From NCBI RefSeq assembly GCF_011355085.1, contig NZ_VXCP01000057.1, forward strand, positions 38,874 to 102,873: a stretch of DNA of 64,000 nucleotides, read 5' to 3'. The position numbers and the translations under genes were made by a program. This stretch comes from Pseudomonas akapageensis. GTDB lineage: Bacteria > Pseudomonadota > Gammaproteobacteria > Pseudomonadales > Pseudomonadaceae. Numbering within the stretch: position 1 is the first letter of the stretch; each line of letters begins with the position of its first letter. The notes below the pieces were generated by a model. That model was not told the DNA's origin, did not search any database, and worked only from the letters and a program-made list of their open reading frames with translations. Below, in pieces: positions 1 through 8,434 of this stretch.

Positions 1-233
1 GTGGTCTTGTGCTTGCCGGCGCGCAGTTCGCGGCACAGCAGCAGGCCGTCATCGCCCGGCATCATGATGTCGAGCACGATCAGGTCCACCGGCGTGGTCT
101 CGAGAAAGGCGCGCATCTGCCGCCCATCGGCGACCACGGTGGTGCGCAGGCCATTTTTCTTCAGGTAGTTGCCCACCAGTTCTCTGATCTCGCGATCATC
201 ATCAACGATCAGAATATGGTCGACATGTTCCAT
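1..233 (-). CDS. DNA-binding response regulator, OmpR family (partial, N-terminal receiver domain)
   Basis: Cytoplasmic two-component response regulator; only the first ~77 residues lie in the window and the gene runs off the left edge. The receiver domain begins with the acidic cluster DDD at residues 11-13, and the phosphoacceptor Asp is D55 in LIVLDIMMPGDDG. The start is the ATG at 233. It is divergent from the DUF2790/repeat-protein/CcdA-thioredoxin genes, with ~300 bp between that hold two copies of an inverted repeat (316-340 and 385-409), so it may control them and itself. The OmpR class is inferred from receiver similarity; the output domain is outside the window. Confidence 0.85.
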   Translation of the reverse strand, partial: MEHVDHILIVDDDREIRELVGNYLKKNGLRTTVVADGRQMRAFLETTPVDLIVLDIMMPGDDGLLLCRELRAGKHKT

Positions 234-315
234 GGGTGCAGCCCCCTGCGAAAGTGTGGTGGGTGTGCATTCTAGCGAGCGGCCACAGGCGCGCCCGCGG
301 CCCTTTGTATTGCAG

Positions 316-340
316 TGTATCCGGGCCGGCCGCGGATACA
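316..340. promoter_or_regulatory. Inverted repeat TGTATCC-N11-GGATACA, putative operator copy 1
   Basis: Perfect 7-bp arms (316-322 and 334-340) around an 11-bp spacer, in the gap between the divergent response-regulator and DUF2790 genes. A 19-bp motif TTTGTATYGCWGTGTATCC covers the left arm and recurs at the second copy. Binding by the adjacent response regulator is inference. Confidence 0.5.
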
Positions 341-384
341 GTGAAAGGCAAAATGCACATTTTTTTCGGCGGTTTGTATCGCTG

Positions 385-409
385 TGTATCCAGATGCCGT
401 TTGGATACT
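385..409. promoter_or_regulatory. Inverted repeat TGTATCC-N11-GGATACT, putative operator copy 2
   Basis: Second copy, 69 bp from the first, with the same arm sequence (last base changed), the same 11-bp spacer and the same TTTGTAT lead-in. The rest of the 234-533 gap shows no convincing gene. Confidence 0.5.
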
Positions 410-533
410 TGCCGAACCAACCGCCCGCCAGCGGCGACACATTCGGGATACCTCAAGGGCATTAAATGGGTTCCATCGAGGCAAGCAGACATGCCTCGGC
501 GCCAATCAACGATTGAAGCCTGGAGCAACGCCC

Positions 534-797
534 ATGAACCTGAAAGCCGCCTGCGCCGCCTGTGTCTTTGCAGCATTGAGCATTTGCACGATTTCCGCCC
601 GTGCCGAAGTCACTGTCAAACCACAAACCTACACCTACGGCACCCATCTGGATATCCGCAAAGTGCTCTCGTCGAGTGAGGACGCGACACCTGACTGCGG
701 GGTGGTCAATGCCCACCTGACTTACCTGGACTCCCATGGCCAGAGCCGGACCCTCGACTACCTCAAGGCCGCTGATACCTGCAACGCCGGAAATTGA
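534..797 (+). CDS. DUF2790 domain-containing secreted small protein
   Basis: An 87-residue protein with an N-terminal signal peptide (hydrophobic segment to about residue 24, ending SARA) and the DUF2790 pattern: YGTHLDIRKVLS, then a Cys in DCGVVNAHLTYLDSHG, and a last Cys in DTCNAGN, so two Cys remain in the mature protein. Function is unknown; the family is Pseudomonas-typical and expected in the periplasm. The ATG at 534 is chosen because it begins the signal peptide; longer upstream starts would lose it. It is followed by a secreted repeat protein and a CcdA-thioredoxin protein on the same strand, possibly one regulon. Confidence 0.85.
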   Translation: MNLKAACAACVFAALSICTISARAEVTVKPQTYTYGTHLDIRKVLSSSEDATPDCGVVNAHLTYLDSHGQSRTLDYLKAADTCNAGN

Positions 798-851
798 TCC
801 GGGCGCCATGCACTTGCGTACTCAACTTATTTGATTGACAGGATAACCCTC

Positions 852-1259
852 ATGAAAAACGTAAAAAGCCTTTTGACCGCTGTTGTCTTCGCCCTGGCCG
901 GTGTTGCCGTCCATGCCAATGCCGCGACTGAATCCCAGCTTTGCGCCAGTGGTACCTGTTTTCAACTGACGCCGCTGGCGCAGAAGGAGGCATTGCCGGC
1001 CCTTGCCTCTGATGGCTCCAGCAAGACACCGCTGGGCATGCAGCTGGAGGACGCCGCTGCGGTAGTGGCGGAAAATGGCTCCAGCAAGACACCTCTGGGC
1101 ATGCAGCTGGAGGGCGAGGCTCCGGTAGTGGCGGAAAATGGTTCCAGCAAGACGCCGCTGGGCATGCAGCTGGACGCGGACGCGCCAGTGGTCGCGGAAA
1201 ACGGCTTCCAGCACACGCCACTGGGCATGCAGCTGGAGCATCAGGTCGAAAGCGCCTGA
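852..1259 (+). CDS. Secreted small protein with four ~20-residue tandem repeats
   Basis: A 135-residue protein with a clear signal peptide (MKNVKSLLTAVVFALAG, cleavage near AHANA). From about residue 54 it carries four near-identical repeats built on NGSSKTPLGMQLE followed by an acidic/hydrophobic AxVVAE linker; the DNA period is 60 bp. Two Cys (QLCASGTC) precede the repeats. I do not recognise a family with known function. It lies 54 bp after the DUF2790 gene and 41 bp before the CcdA-thioredoxin gene, consistent with an operon. The fourth repeat has drifted (NGFQHTPLGMQLE). Confidence 0.8.
   Translation: MKNVKSLLTAVVFALAGVAVHANAATESQLCASGTCFQLTPLAQKEALPALASDGSSKTPLGMQLEDAAAVVAENGSSKTPLGMQLEGEAPVVAENGSSKTPLGMQLDADAPVVAENGFQHTPLGMQLEHQVESA
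1011..1250 (+). repeat. Four tandem ~60-bp coding repeats
   Basis: In-frame repeats inside the secreted protein gene; the core gggcatgcagctgga recurs every 60 bp. Copies 1-3 are most alike, which suggests expansion by slippage or unequal recombination. Confidence 0.85.
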
Positions 1260-1300
1260 TTCACCTGGTCGTTAACCCATAACATTGATAGGTGATAGTC

Positions 1301-2512
1301 ATGTTACTCATTGCATTTCTGGGCGGGATATTGACTGTCCTGAGCCCCTGTATCCTGCCGGTGGTGCCGTTCCTGTTCGCCGGTACCAACCGCTCGCGTT
1401 CTTCGGTTTTCCTGACCTTGAGCGGCCTGGTCCTGACCTTTGCCCTGGTATCGAGCCTGGCGGTGGTCAGCAGCGAATGGGTGATCAAGGCCAATGAAAC
1501 CGGGCGCTACGTGGCGCTGATCGTGATGGTGCTGTTCGCGCTGTCACTGCTGTCGGCCAAGGTCGGTACCTGGCTGGCGCGCCCCCTGGTCCTGCTGGGC
1601 AACCGCATCGATCCCTCGGCCCGCAAGATGTCCGGCCCGGCGGCTTCACTGCTGGTGGGTATCGCTACGGGGCTGCTCTGGGCACCTTGTGCCGGGCCGA
1701 TCCTGGGGGTGATCCTCAGCAGCGCCATGCTACAAGGCGCAAGCGCCCAGACCAGCCTGTTGCTGGTGGCTTATGGCCTGGGCAGCGCGTTGTCGCTGGG
1801 CACGCTGATCTTCGCCGGTCGCGGCCTGGTCAGCCGGTTGAAACCCTCGATTCCCGTCACCGGCTGGCTGCGCCGTGGCACGGGCCTGGCCGTGTTGCTG
1901 GCCGCCGTGGTCATCGGCACCGGATCGAGCAACGCACTGCTGGCCGGGACCTCATCCCAGGGCGCAAACGCGATCGAGCAGGGCATCCTGAAAACGGTAC
2001 CCAAGGCCATCGATTACATCGTCGCCAAGGTCATGGCCGACACCTCGGCGCAGGCAAGTGCCAACGGCGAAATGCCCTCTCTGGACGGCGCCGTGGAGTG
2101 GCTCAACTCAGCGCCCTTGAGCAGCCAGGCCCTGCGCGGCAAGGTGGTGCTGGTGGATTTCTGGACCTACGACTGCATCAACTGCCAGCACAGCCTGCCT
2201 TATGTGAACGCCTGGGCGAAGAAATACGAGAAGGACGGCCTGGTGGTGATTGGCGTGCATACGCCGGAATACGGCTACGAAAAAATCATCGACAACGTGC
2301 GCAAGCAGGTCAAGCAACTGGGGATCGGCTATCCGGTCGCCATCGACAATGACTACGCGATCTGGCGGGCATTCGACAACCAGTACTGGCCGGCCCATTA
2401 CATCTTCGATGCCAAGGGGCAGATTCGCTACACCCATTTTGGCGAAGGGCGGTATGACACGCAGGAGGAGGTGATTCAGCAGCTGTTGAAGGAGGCGAAG
2501 GCTGCAGGGTAG
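1301..2512 (+). CDS. CcdA/DsbD-type membrane protein fused to a thioredoxin-like domain (DipZ family)
   Basis: A 403-residue inner-membrane protein that should carry reducing equivalents across the membrane to the periplasm. The N-terminal CcdA/DsbD-type helical domain has the paired cysteines C17 (SPCILPVVPF) and C130 (WAPCAGP). The C-terminal part, from about residue 260, is a thioredoxin/TlpA-like domain with C292-I-N-C295 in the setting WTYDCINCQHSLPY. The ATG at 1301 is preferred over GTG 1292 because AGGTGA lies ~5 bp before it. It follows two small secreted proteins; a response regulator is encoded divergently upstream. Targets could be periplasmic thiols, cytochrome c maturation or metal-stressed proteins; the exact client is not known. 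Confidence 0.88.
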   Translation: MLLIAFLGGILTVLSPCILPVVPFLFAGTNRSRSSVFLTLSGLVLTFALVSSLAVVSSEWVIKANETGRYVALIVMVLFALSLLSAKVGTWLARPLVLLGNRIDPSARKMSGPAASLLVGIATGLLWAPCAGPILGVILSSAMLQGASAQTSLLLVAYGLGSALSLGTLIFAGRGLVSRLKPSIPVTGWLRRGTGLAVLLAAVVIGTGSSNALLAGTSSQGANAIEQGILKTVPKAIDYIVAKVMADTSAQASANGEMPSLDGAVEWLNSAPLSSQALRGKVVLVDFWTYDCINCQHSLPYVNAWAKKYEKDGLVVIGVHTPEYGYEKIIDNVRKQVKQLGIGYPVAIDNDYAIWRAFDNQYWPAHYIFDAKGQIRYTHFGEGRYDTQEEVIQQLLKEAKAAG

Positions 2513-2553
2513 AGCCTTGCATCCAAACACCCCCACAACCCACACCCACCCCC

Positions 2554-2664
2554 TCATTCCCACGCTCCGCGTGGGAATGCCTCCTGCGACGCTCTGCGTC
2601 GCGCTTCCACAGCTCGACGCAGAGCGTCTGCCACTGCATTCCCACGCGGAGCGTGGGAACGAGA
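2554..2664. repeat. REP-like repeat pair, GTTCCCACGCT family
   Basis: Two outer palindromes (cattcccacgctccgcgtgggaatg and its mirror ending gcgtgggaacgag) flank inner palindromes of the gcgacgctctgcgtcgc type. The same element occurs near 26.1, 28.7, 48.8 and 55.5 kb. It sits just after the CcdA-thioredoxin stop and may act as a transcript-end hairpin. Confidence 0.85.
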
Positions 2665-2672
2665 AAAAGACT

Positions 2673-2996
2673 CTACTCTGTCGACTTCATCCCACTCGTT
2701 TCAGCCCCATCAAGCAACGCATCGACCAATGCCTTGGCCACTTCCACAGAATGCAGGATCGACCACAGCAACCCCTTTTCCAGTGTGCTCGATTGATTGC
2801 AGGCCGCATCGGCTGATGCACAAGCACACTGCAGCATCAACGATGTATGCACCAGCGCATCCTCGGCATTAATCCCACCGCGTACGGCGAACAACGGACC
2901 ATGACCAGCGTCGCATGAACCAAAGGCGCTTTCTGCGGTTTTGTGGACGGTTCCGGGTGGAAACGAGAAGGGTGGATCGGGGACGATATTGATCAT
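2673..2996 (-). CDS. DUF3077 domain-containing protein (copy 1)
   Basis: A 107-residue cytoplasmic protein of unknown function, paralogous to the gene at 16954. Shared landmarks are the start VPDPP, the middle AESxFGxCD, PLFxVRxGIxAEDALVH and the end WSxLHSVxxAxALxxAxLDG. The ATG at 2996 is preceded by AGGAG ~7 bp upstream. Directly upstream is a ~220-bp conserved structured leader that also precedes the other DUF3077 gene in this window, suggesting that leader and gene form a unit. There are no operon partners. Confidence 0.85.
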   Translation of the reverse strand: MINIVPDPPFSFPPGTVHKTAESAFGSCDAGHGPLFAVRGGINAEDALVHTSLMLQCACASADAACNQSSTLEKGLLWSILHSVEVAKALVDALLDGAETSGMKSTE

Positions 2997-3215
2997 CGTA
3001 CAACTCCTGGAGTAGTGGAGCCGACACCCATCGCTACCAAACGATTGGGTGGCGGCTGTACACAGGTTGGTAGACCGGGACTCCAGGAACCCAGCGCACA
3101 CTAAGGTGCCCCGCGCACAGCCGCCATGACACAAAGCAGCCCACAAAAGAATCGTTGGCTGATTGGATGGGGCGTTTGCACGCCTGGAAGATCATCGGGC
3201 TACCAAACCCGGTCG
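2997..3215 (-). ncRNA. Structured leader element (copy 1) upstream of DUF3077 gene
   Basis: Seen on the minus strand. Hairpin A (3211-3196) is CGGGT-TTGGTA-GCCCG. The arm at 3125-3110 (GGCGGCTGTGCGCGGG) can pair over all 16 positions, three of them G-U, with 3066-3051. Hairpin B (3045-3030) is ATCGT-TTGGTA-GCGAT. The segment TACCAA (3072-3067), adjoining the 3' arm, is complementary to both hexaloops. The second copy at 16.7-16.95 kb keeps every pairing despite base changes. Function unknown; probably a 5' UTR regulatory RNA. Confidence 0.65.
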
Positions 3216-3331
3216 CTGATTTTGCAGCGACGCGAGGAGGGTAGAGCTCGATTCCAGGCAGGGGAACCCCGGGACGGACTAACGTTGCGTAGGATATTTC
3301 CTTAAAAATGAAAAAGCTAACGTTTGCGAGC

Positions 3332-3376
3332 ACTCAAACAAAAGCCCGGCGGGTCAGGCCGGGCTTTTGTTTGAGT
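3332..3376. terminator. Bidirectional intrinsic terminator
   Basis: A 19-bp perfect stem (3332-3350 with 3358-3376) with a 7-nt loop and GC-rich core AGCCCGGC, with T-rich tracts on both strands. It ends the minus-strand repeat-protein gene that stops at 3393. Confidence 0.8.
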
Positions 3377-3392
3377 ACTGCAGACGGGCAAT

Positions 3393-3635
3393 TCATGCAC
3401 GGCGTTCAGTCAGACGATCCGAACCACCTTCAGCAACACGGCGATCGATCAGACGGTCCGAACCACCTTCAGCCACGCGGCGGTCGATCAGGCGATCGGA
3501 ACCACCTTCGGCAACACGGCTGTCAATCAGGCGATCCGAACCGCCTTCAGCAACGACCGGGTGGGCGGAGGAAGCTGCAAAAGCGTTGGCTGCCAGTACC
3601 GAGAAAGCAAAGCTGAGGATGAGTTGGCGTTTCAT
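3393..3635 (-). CDS. Secreted small protein with four 13-residue tandem repeats
   Basis: An 80-residue protein with an N-terminal signal peptide (MKRQLILSFAFSVLAANAFA, cleavage after AFA). The mature chain is almost entirely four copies of VAEGGSDRLIDRR, the last ending LTERRA. The repeats are strongly charged (Glu/Asp and Arg), so this is likely a small periplasmic or extracellular protein without a classical fold. No cysteines. It is monocistronic with its own strong terminator. I recognise the style from other Pseudomonas genomes but no function. The start is the ATG at 3635. Confidence 0.75.
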   Translation of the reverse strand: MKRQLILSFAFSVLAANAFAASSAHPVVAEGGSDRLIDSRVAEGGSDRLIDRRVAEGGSDRLIDRRVAEGGSDRLTERRA

Positions 3636-3767
3636 GGTGGTGTGCTCCGGGTGTTTTGGGTTGGTATGGAGCAGATGTTACGCGACAGGATTTTTAAGAG
3701 AATTTCATTGGGTCGATGGTGGAAATCGACGCAAGTGATGGTGGTTCAGGTGGACCGAGTTGCCTGA

Positions 3768-3856
3768 ATCGCTGGCAAGTCGAGTCGTCGCACCGCAGCT
3801 CCCACAGAGATAGCAAGGGCCTCTCGATCTCCTGTGGGAGCTGGCTTGCCAGCGAT
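3768..3856. repeat. REP pair with an inserted variant arm
   Basis: The right unit is ctgtgggagctggcttgcc followed by agcgat. The left, inverted unit carries an extra block (cgagtcgtcgcacc) between its two halves. The same extended variant recurs at 60.7-60.8 kb. Confidence 0.8.
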
Positions 3857-3907
3857 AGGGCCAGACGGGCCAGCCCAAGGCGCTGAGCGAGGAAGAGACC
3901 GTTCAAT

Positions 3908-4528
3908 TCAAGGCATCGTCCCCTGAAAACTCGGCAACGCCTGCACCCGATCCCACCACGGCGCAAAGCCCTCAACATCGAATACCTCTTTTGCATCCGG
4001 CGTCAGCGAAACGTAAAAACACATCGGCGCCGGAAACAAATCGGCAACCGACAGCTGCTGCCCGGCCAGAAACGGATCGTTGCCCTTGATCTTCATCAGC
4101 ACCTGAAGCACCTGCCGGACCCGCTTGATCCCCTCGCGCCGGGCATTGTCATTCTGTCCACCGAGGAAATCGGGAAACAGGTGATAACCGGCAACCTGGA
4201 CAAAACCGCCATACCCGTAGGAATCGTAAATCCCCATGACCATATTGGCCCGGGCACGGTCCTTGACGTTGCCCGGCACCAGCGACGGGCCGGGCAGCAC
4301 TTCGTTCAAGTAGGTCGTGATGGCCCCGGTTTCGATCACTTGAAAGCCGTCATGGTCGATAACCGGCACCTTGCCGAATGGGTGACGGGTCAGGTGCTCG
4401 GGCGAATGGGGTTCGCCCTTGAGCACATCGACCTGGACCTGCTGATATTCCGCACCTTTTTCCGCGAGGAACATCCTGACCGTGCGCACATAGGTGCTGC
4501 CGTTGGCTCCATAAAGAGTGATGCTCAT
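3908..4528 (-). CDS. Glutathione S-transferase family protein
   Basis: A 206-residue cytosolic GST. The thioredoxin-like N-terminal domain starts SITLYGANGSTYVRTVRM, where an S/T-rich motif near residue 11 would activate glutathione, and has the cis-Pro motif GKVPVIDHDG followed by ETGAI, the usual glutathione-binding acidic/Ser pair. The helical C-terminal domain contains LSVADLFPAP, the N-capping/hydrophobic staple region. Substrate unknown. It is transcribed with a DoxX-family gene just upstream (38 bp between them), a pairing that hints at detoxification or redox stress. Confidence 0.85.
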   Translation of the reverse strand: MSITLYGANGSTYVRTVRMFLAEKGAEYQQVQVDVLKGEPHSPEHLTRHPFGKVPVIDHDGFQVIETGAITTYLNEVLPGPSLVPGNVKDRARANMVMGIYDSYGYGGFVQVAGYHLFPDFLGGQNDNARREGIKRVRQVLQVLMKIKGNDPFLAGQQLSVADLFPAPMCFYVSLTPDAKEVFDVEGFAPWWDRVQALPSFQGTMP

Positions 4529-4566
4529 TGTCTTTCCCCTTCAAATGAGTGGAAATTCCTGACGTG

Positions 4567-5073
4567 TCACCGTGGCCGGAAGGTTCGCGCCAGCAGCGCA
4601 TCCAGGCTCAGTTTGCCCGGCCCCTGGAGCAGCAGCGGCAGAAGCGCGGCGAGGTAGATCGCAGGCAGCTTGAAGTTGCCGTAGCCCTTGTTGCTGATGG
4701 AATAGCCCTGGGCGAGTTCGCTCAAGGTCGACCAATCGGCAGGCCAGTGAACGGCGGCGGTTGCGACTACGGTGACCACCATCAGAATCAACGCCGACAG
4801 ACGCGTCCCCAATCCCAGCAGCAGGGCCGCGGCACAGAGCAGTTCTGCCCACAGGGAGAGTTCCCAGTTCAGCGCAGCCGGAACATGGTTGAACGGAAAC
4901 GGGAAGGCGGCCTGGATGTCGGCAAACCAGTTTACACCAAGCCACTTCTCCCGCCCGGATTCGAAAAACTCCCAGGCCAGGAAAATGCGCAGGCTGATGG
5001 GCCCGAACCACGCGCCAGCGCGCTCTACGTGATTCCGTAACACGGTCAACGCCGATGAAAGGTTGGCTTGCAT
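4567..5073 (-). CDS. DoxX family membrane protein
   Basis: A 168-residue inner-membrane protein with about four transmembrane helices and typical DoxX features: SLRIFLAWEFFESGREKWLG near the N-terminus, then WAELLCAAALLLGLGTRLSA and a C-terminal LPAIYLAALLPLLLQG helix. Family members are linked to thiol/redox stress or serve as accessory membrane subunits; the exact role is unknown. The ATG at 5073 is preferred over GTG 5088 because GGAGA lies ~8 bp ahead of it. It precedes and is probably co-transcribed with the GST gene. Confidence 0.82.
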   Translation of the reverse strand: MQANLSSALTVLRNHVERAGAWFGPISLRIFLAWEFFESGREKWLGVNWFADIQAAFPFPFNHVPAALNWELSLWAELLCAAALLLGLGTRLSALILMVVTVVATAAVHWPADWSTLSELAQGYSISNKGYGNFKLPAIYLAALLPLLLQGPGKLSLDALLARTFRPR

Positions 5074-5238
5074 TGGTTTGATCTCCACATGTTTCGGTCA
5101 GCCAGCGGATGTGCCGACCTTTGTGCAGATTTCATCGCGCCGGTGTATCGGCTGTGTGTCGACGGAGGCCCGAACTGTTCGCAGGATGTGTCGCAGCGGC
5201 GGCCGTACACATTGTGATACTCAGTCAAGGGAGTAACC

Positions 5239-5274
5239 ATGGAGGAATATGGCATTTCGGCCAATCTTGGCTAA
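5239..5274 (+). other. Possible 11-codon leader ORF upstream of formate dehydrogenase
   Basis: ATG at 5239 with a strong AAGGGAG ribosome site 5 bp upstream, encoding MEEYGISANLG, ending 94 bp before the formate dehydrogenase start. The good ribosome site is the only support. Nothing else stands out in the 5074-5368 gap. Confidence 0.25.
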
Positions 5275-5368
5275 AGTATCAAGAGTCGGCGTGCATAACG
5301 CCGCAACCGTGATCGCCCACGAGAACCTGGCCATGGACCGGGTTCCTCCACCTGATCAGGAGTGCACG

Positions 5369-8300
5369 ATGGACCTCAACCGTCGTCAGTTCTTCAAGGT
5401 CGCTGCCATAGGCCTTGGCGGCTCCAGCCTGGCCGCGCTGGGCATGGCCCCCGCGCCAGCCTTCGCCGAGCAGATACGCCACTTCAAGCTGACCCACACC
5501 CACGAAACCCGCAATACCTGCCCGTACTGCTCGGTAGGCTGCGGCTTGATCATGTACAGCCAGGGCGACACGGCCAAGAACGTCGCCCAGAACATCATCC
5601 ACATCGAAGGCGACGCCGACCATCCGGTCAACCGCGGCACCCTGTGCCCCAAGGGCGCGGGCCTGCTGGACTTCATTCACAGCCCCAGCCGCCTGCAATA
5701 CCCGCAGGTGCGCAAGCCGGGCAGCAGCGAATGGACGCGGGTCTCGTGGGATGAAGCGCTCGACCGCATCGCCGACCTGATGAAGGCCGACCGCGACGCC
5801 AATTTCATCGAGAAAAATGCCCAGGGCCAGACGGTCAACCGCTGGCTGTCGGTGGGCTTTCTCGCGGCTTCGGCGTCTTCCAACGAAGCCGGTTACATGA
5901 CCCACAAGGTCGTTCGCAGTCTGGGCATGCTGGGGTTCGATAACCAGGCACGTGTCTGACATGGCCCGACGGTGGCAAGTCTTGCCCCGACGTATGGCCG
6001 TGGAGCCATGACCAACCACTGGACCGATATCGCCAACGCGAACCTGGTCCTGGTAATGGGCGGTAACGCCGCCGAAGCCCACCCGTGCGGCTTCAAATGG
6101 GTCACCGAAGCCAAGGCGCACAACAAGGCGCGTCTGATCGTGGTCGATCCGCGGTTCACCCGTACGGCCTCGGTGGCAGACTATTACGCACCGATCCGCA
6201 CCGGTACCGACATCGCCTTCATGGGCGGCCTGATCAATTACCTGCTCACCGAAGACAAGATCCAGCACGAGTACGTGAAGAACTACACGGACGTGTCGTT
6301 TATCGTCAAGGCAAGCTTCGGCTTCGAGGACGGCCTGTTCACCGGGTACGACGCCAGCAAGCGCAGCTACACCGACAAGTCCAGCTGGGGCTATGAAATC
6401 GGCGAAGACGGCTTTGCCAGGGTCGACCCGACCCTGCAGGACCCACGCTGCGTCTATCAGCTGATGAAGCAGCACTACAGCCGCTACACACCGGAGCTGG
6501 CCAGTCAGATCTGCGGCATGCCGCAAGACAGCATGAAGAAGATCTGGGAAGAGATCGCCACGTGCTCGGCACCGGGCAAGACCATGACGATCCTCTATGC
6601 CCTGGGCTGGACTCAGCACTCGATCGGTTCGCAGATGATCCGCAGCGCGGCCATGGTGCAGTTGCTGCTGGGCAACGTCGGCATGCCGGGCGGGGGCGTC
6701 AATGCCCTGCGCGGACACTCCAACATCCAGGGTCTGACCGACCTTGGGCTGCTGTCGAACCTGCTGCCGGGCTACCTGACCCTGCCGGGCGACGCCGAGC
6801 AGGACTACGACGCCTACATTGCCAAGCGTTCGCCCAAGCCGCTGCGGCCCGGGCAGTTGTCCTACTGGCAGAACTACGGCAAGTTCCATGTCAGCCTGAT
6901 GAAGGCCTGGTACGGCGCCAACGCCACGGCGGAAAACCACTGGGGCTACGACTGGTTGCCCAAGCTCGACATTCCTGGCTACGACATCCTCAAAGTGTTC
7001 GACATGATGAGCCAGGGCAAGGTCAACGGCTACGTCTGCCAGGGCTTCAACCCCATTGCCGCCTTGCCCGACAAGAACCGCGTGATGGCCTCGCTGGCCA
7101 AGCTCAAGTGGCTGGTGGTGATGGACCCGCTGGCCACCGAAACCTCGGAGTTCTGGCGCAATGTCGGGCCTTACAATGACGTGCAAACGGCCAATATCCA
7201 GACCGAAGTCATCCGCCTGCCCACCACCTGCTTTGCCGAAGAGGACGGCTCCCTGGTCAACAGCGGCCGCTGGCTGCAATGGCACTGGAAGGGCGCCGAC
7301 GGGCCAGGGCTTGCGCGCACCGACGTGAAGATCATGAGCGATCTGTTCATACGCCTGCGCAAGCGCTATCAAGCCGAAGGTGGCGCCTGGGCCGAGCCGA
7401 TCCTCAAGCTCAGCTGGCCCTACAAGGTGCCCGACGATCCGACCCCGGAAGAGATCGCCAAGGAGTACAACGGTTATGCCGTTGCCGATGTCACCGACGC
7501 CACCGGCGCCGTGATCAAGGCCGGGCAGCAGCTCTCGGGGTTCGGCCAGCTCAAGGATGATGGCAGCACGGCCTCGGGCTGCTGGATCTTCTGCGGCAGC
7601 TGGACCGAGGCGGGCAACCAGATGGCCCGCCGCGACAACACCGACCCCTACGGCATGAAGCAGAACCTGGGGTGGGCCTGGGCCTGGCCGATGAACCGGC
7701 GCATCCTCTACAACCGTGCCTCGTCCGACCCTGCCGGCAAGCCCTGGGATCCGAAAAAACGCCTGGTGTGGTGGAACGGCAAGGCCTGGGGCGGCACCGA
7801 CGTGCCCGACTACAAGGCCGACGTGCCGCCGGAAGCGGGCATGAATCCGTTCATCATGAACGCCGAAGGGGTGGCGCGCTTCTTCGCCCGGGAATTGATG
7901 AACGAAGGCCCGTTCCCCGAGCATTACGAGCCGTTCGAGACGCCGATCGGCATCAACCCGCTGCACCCCAACAACAAGAAGGCCACCAGCAATCCAGCCG
8001 GACGCGTCTTCGATTCGGTGTGGGACACGCTCGGGCAGGCCAAAGAGTTCCCCTATGCCGCGACCAGCTACCGGCTGACCGAGCATTTCCACTTCTGGAC
8101 CAAGCATTGCCCGATCAACGCTGTCCTGCAGCCGGAGCAGTTCGTCGAGATCGGCGAAGCCCTGGCCAAGGAGAAGGGGATCGCCGCCGGCGACCGGGTC
8201 CGGGTCAGTTGCAAGCGCGGGCATATCGAGGCGGTCGCGGTGGTGACCAAGCGCATCCGTCCGCTGCAGGTCAACAACCAGACCGTGCACCAGATCGGCA

Positions 8301-8434
8301 TCCCGTTGCACTGGGGCTTTACCGGGGCCACCCGGCACGGCTACCTGACCAACACCCTGGTGCCGTTCCTCGGCGACGGTAACACCCAGACCCCGGAATC
8401 CAAGTCGTTCCTGGTCAACGTGGAGAAAATCTGA
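5369..8434 (+). CDS. fdnG: Formate dehydrogenase-N type, major (alpha) subunit, selenocysteine-containing
   Basis: A 1021-residue molybdo/tungsto-bis-MGD selenoenzyme oxidising formate to CO2 at the periplasmic face of the membrane. A twin-arginine signal (NRRQFFK, residues 4-10) leads to a 4Fe-4S motif C51-x2-C54-x3-C58 with C93. The in-frame TGA at 5957-5959 is codon 197, in the context NQARV-Sec-HGPTV typical of FdnG/FdoG, so the gene must be read through as selenocysteine; without that it looks split in two. A SECIS-like hairpin follows immediately. The ATG at 5369 has CAGGAG ~7 bp upstream. The stop overlaps the beta-subunit start by one base. FdhE, SelA, SelB and tRNA-Sec genes follow. 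The name fdoG would fit equally. Confidence 0.95.
5963..5999 (+). promoter_or_regulatory. Bacterial SECIS-like hairpin directing UGA 5957-5959 to selenocysteine
   Basis: Four bases after the UGA, the apical stem GGCAAG/CTTGCC (5974-5979 with 5981-5986) closes over a G-U containing tip, and a lower stem CGACGG/CCGACG (5967-5972 with 5987-5992) pairs except one A-A mismatch, with T5973 bulged. This matches the SelB-binding geometry known for E. coli fdhF/fdnG. Confidence 0.75.

Noticed and set aside
1011..1250. Regular 60-bp repeats that could suggest a CRISPR array
   Set aside because: They are in frame within a secreted protein, with no variable spacers and no cas genes.
3308..3738. Plus-strand frames rich in repeated Arg/Ser/His or Gln
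   Set aside because: Shadows of the minus-strand repeat protein, which has a signal peptide and terminator.
5957..5959. In-frame TGA splitting the formate dehydrogenase gene, as if a pseudogene
   Set aside because: Position, context and the following hairpin match the selenocysteine codon of FdnG/FdoG, and selA, selB and selC are adjacent.
5279..8338. 1019-codon open frame on the minus strand
   Set aside because: Antisense shadow of fdnG caused by high GC; low-complexity composition and no ribosome site.
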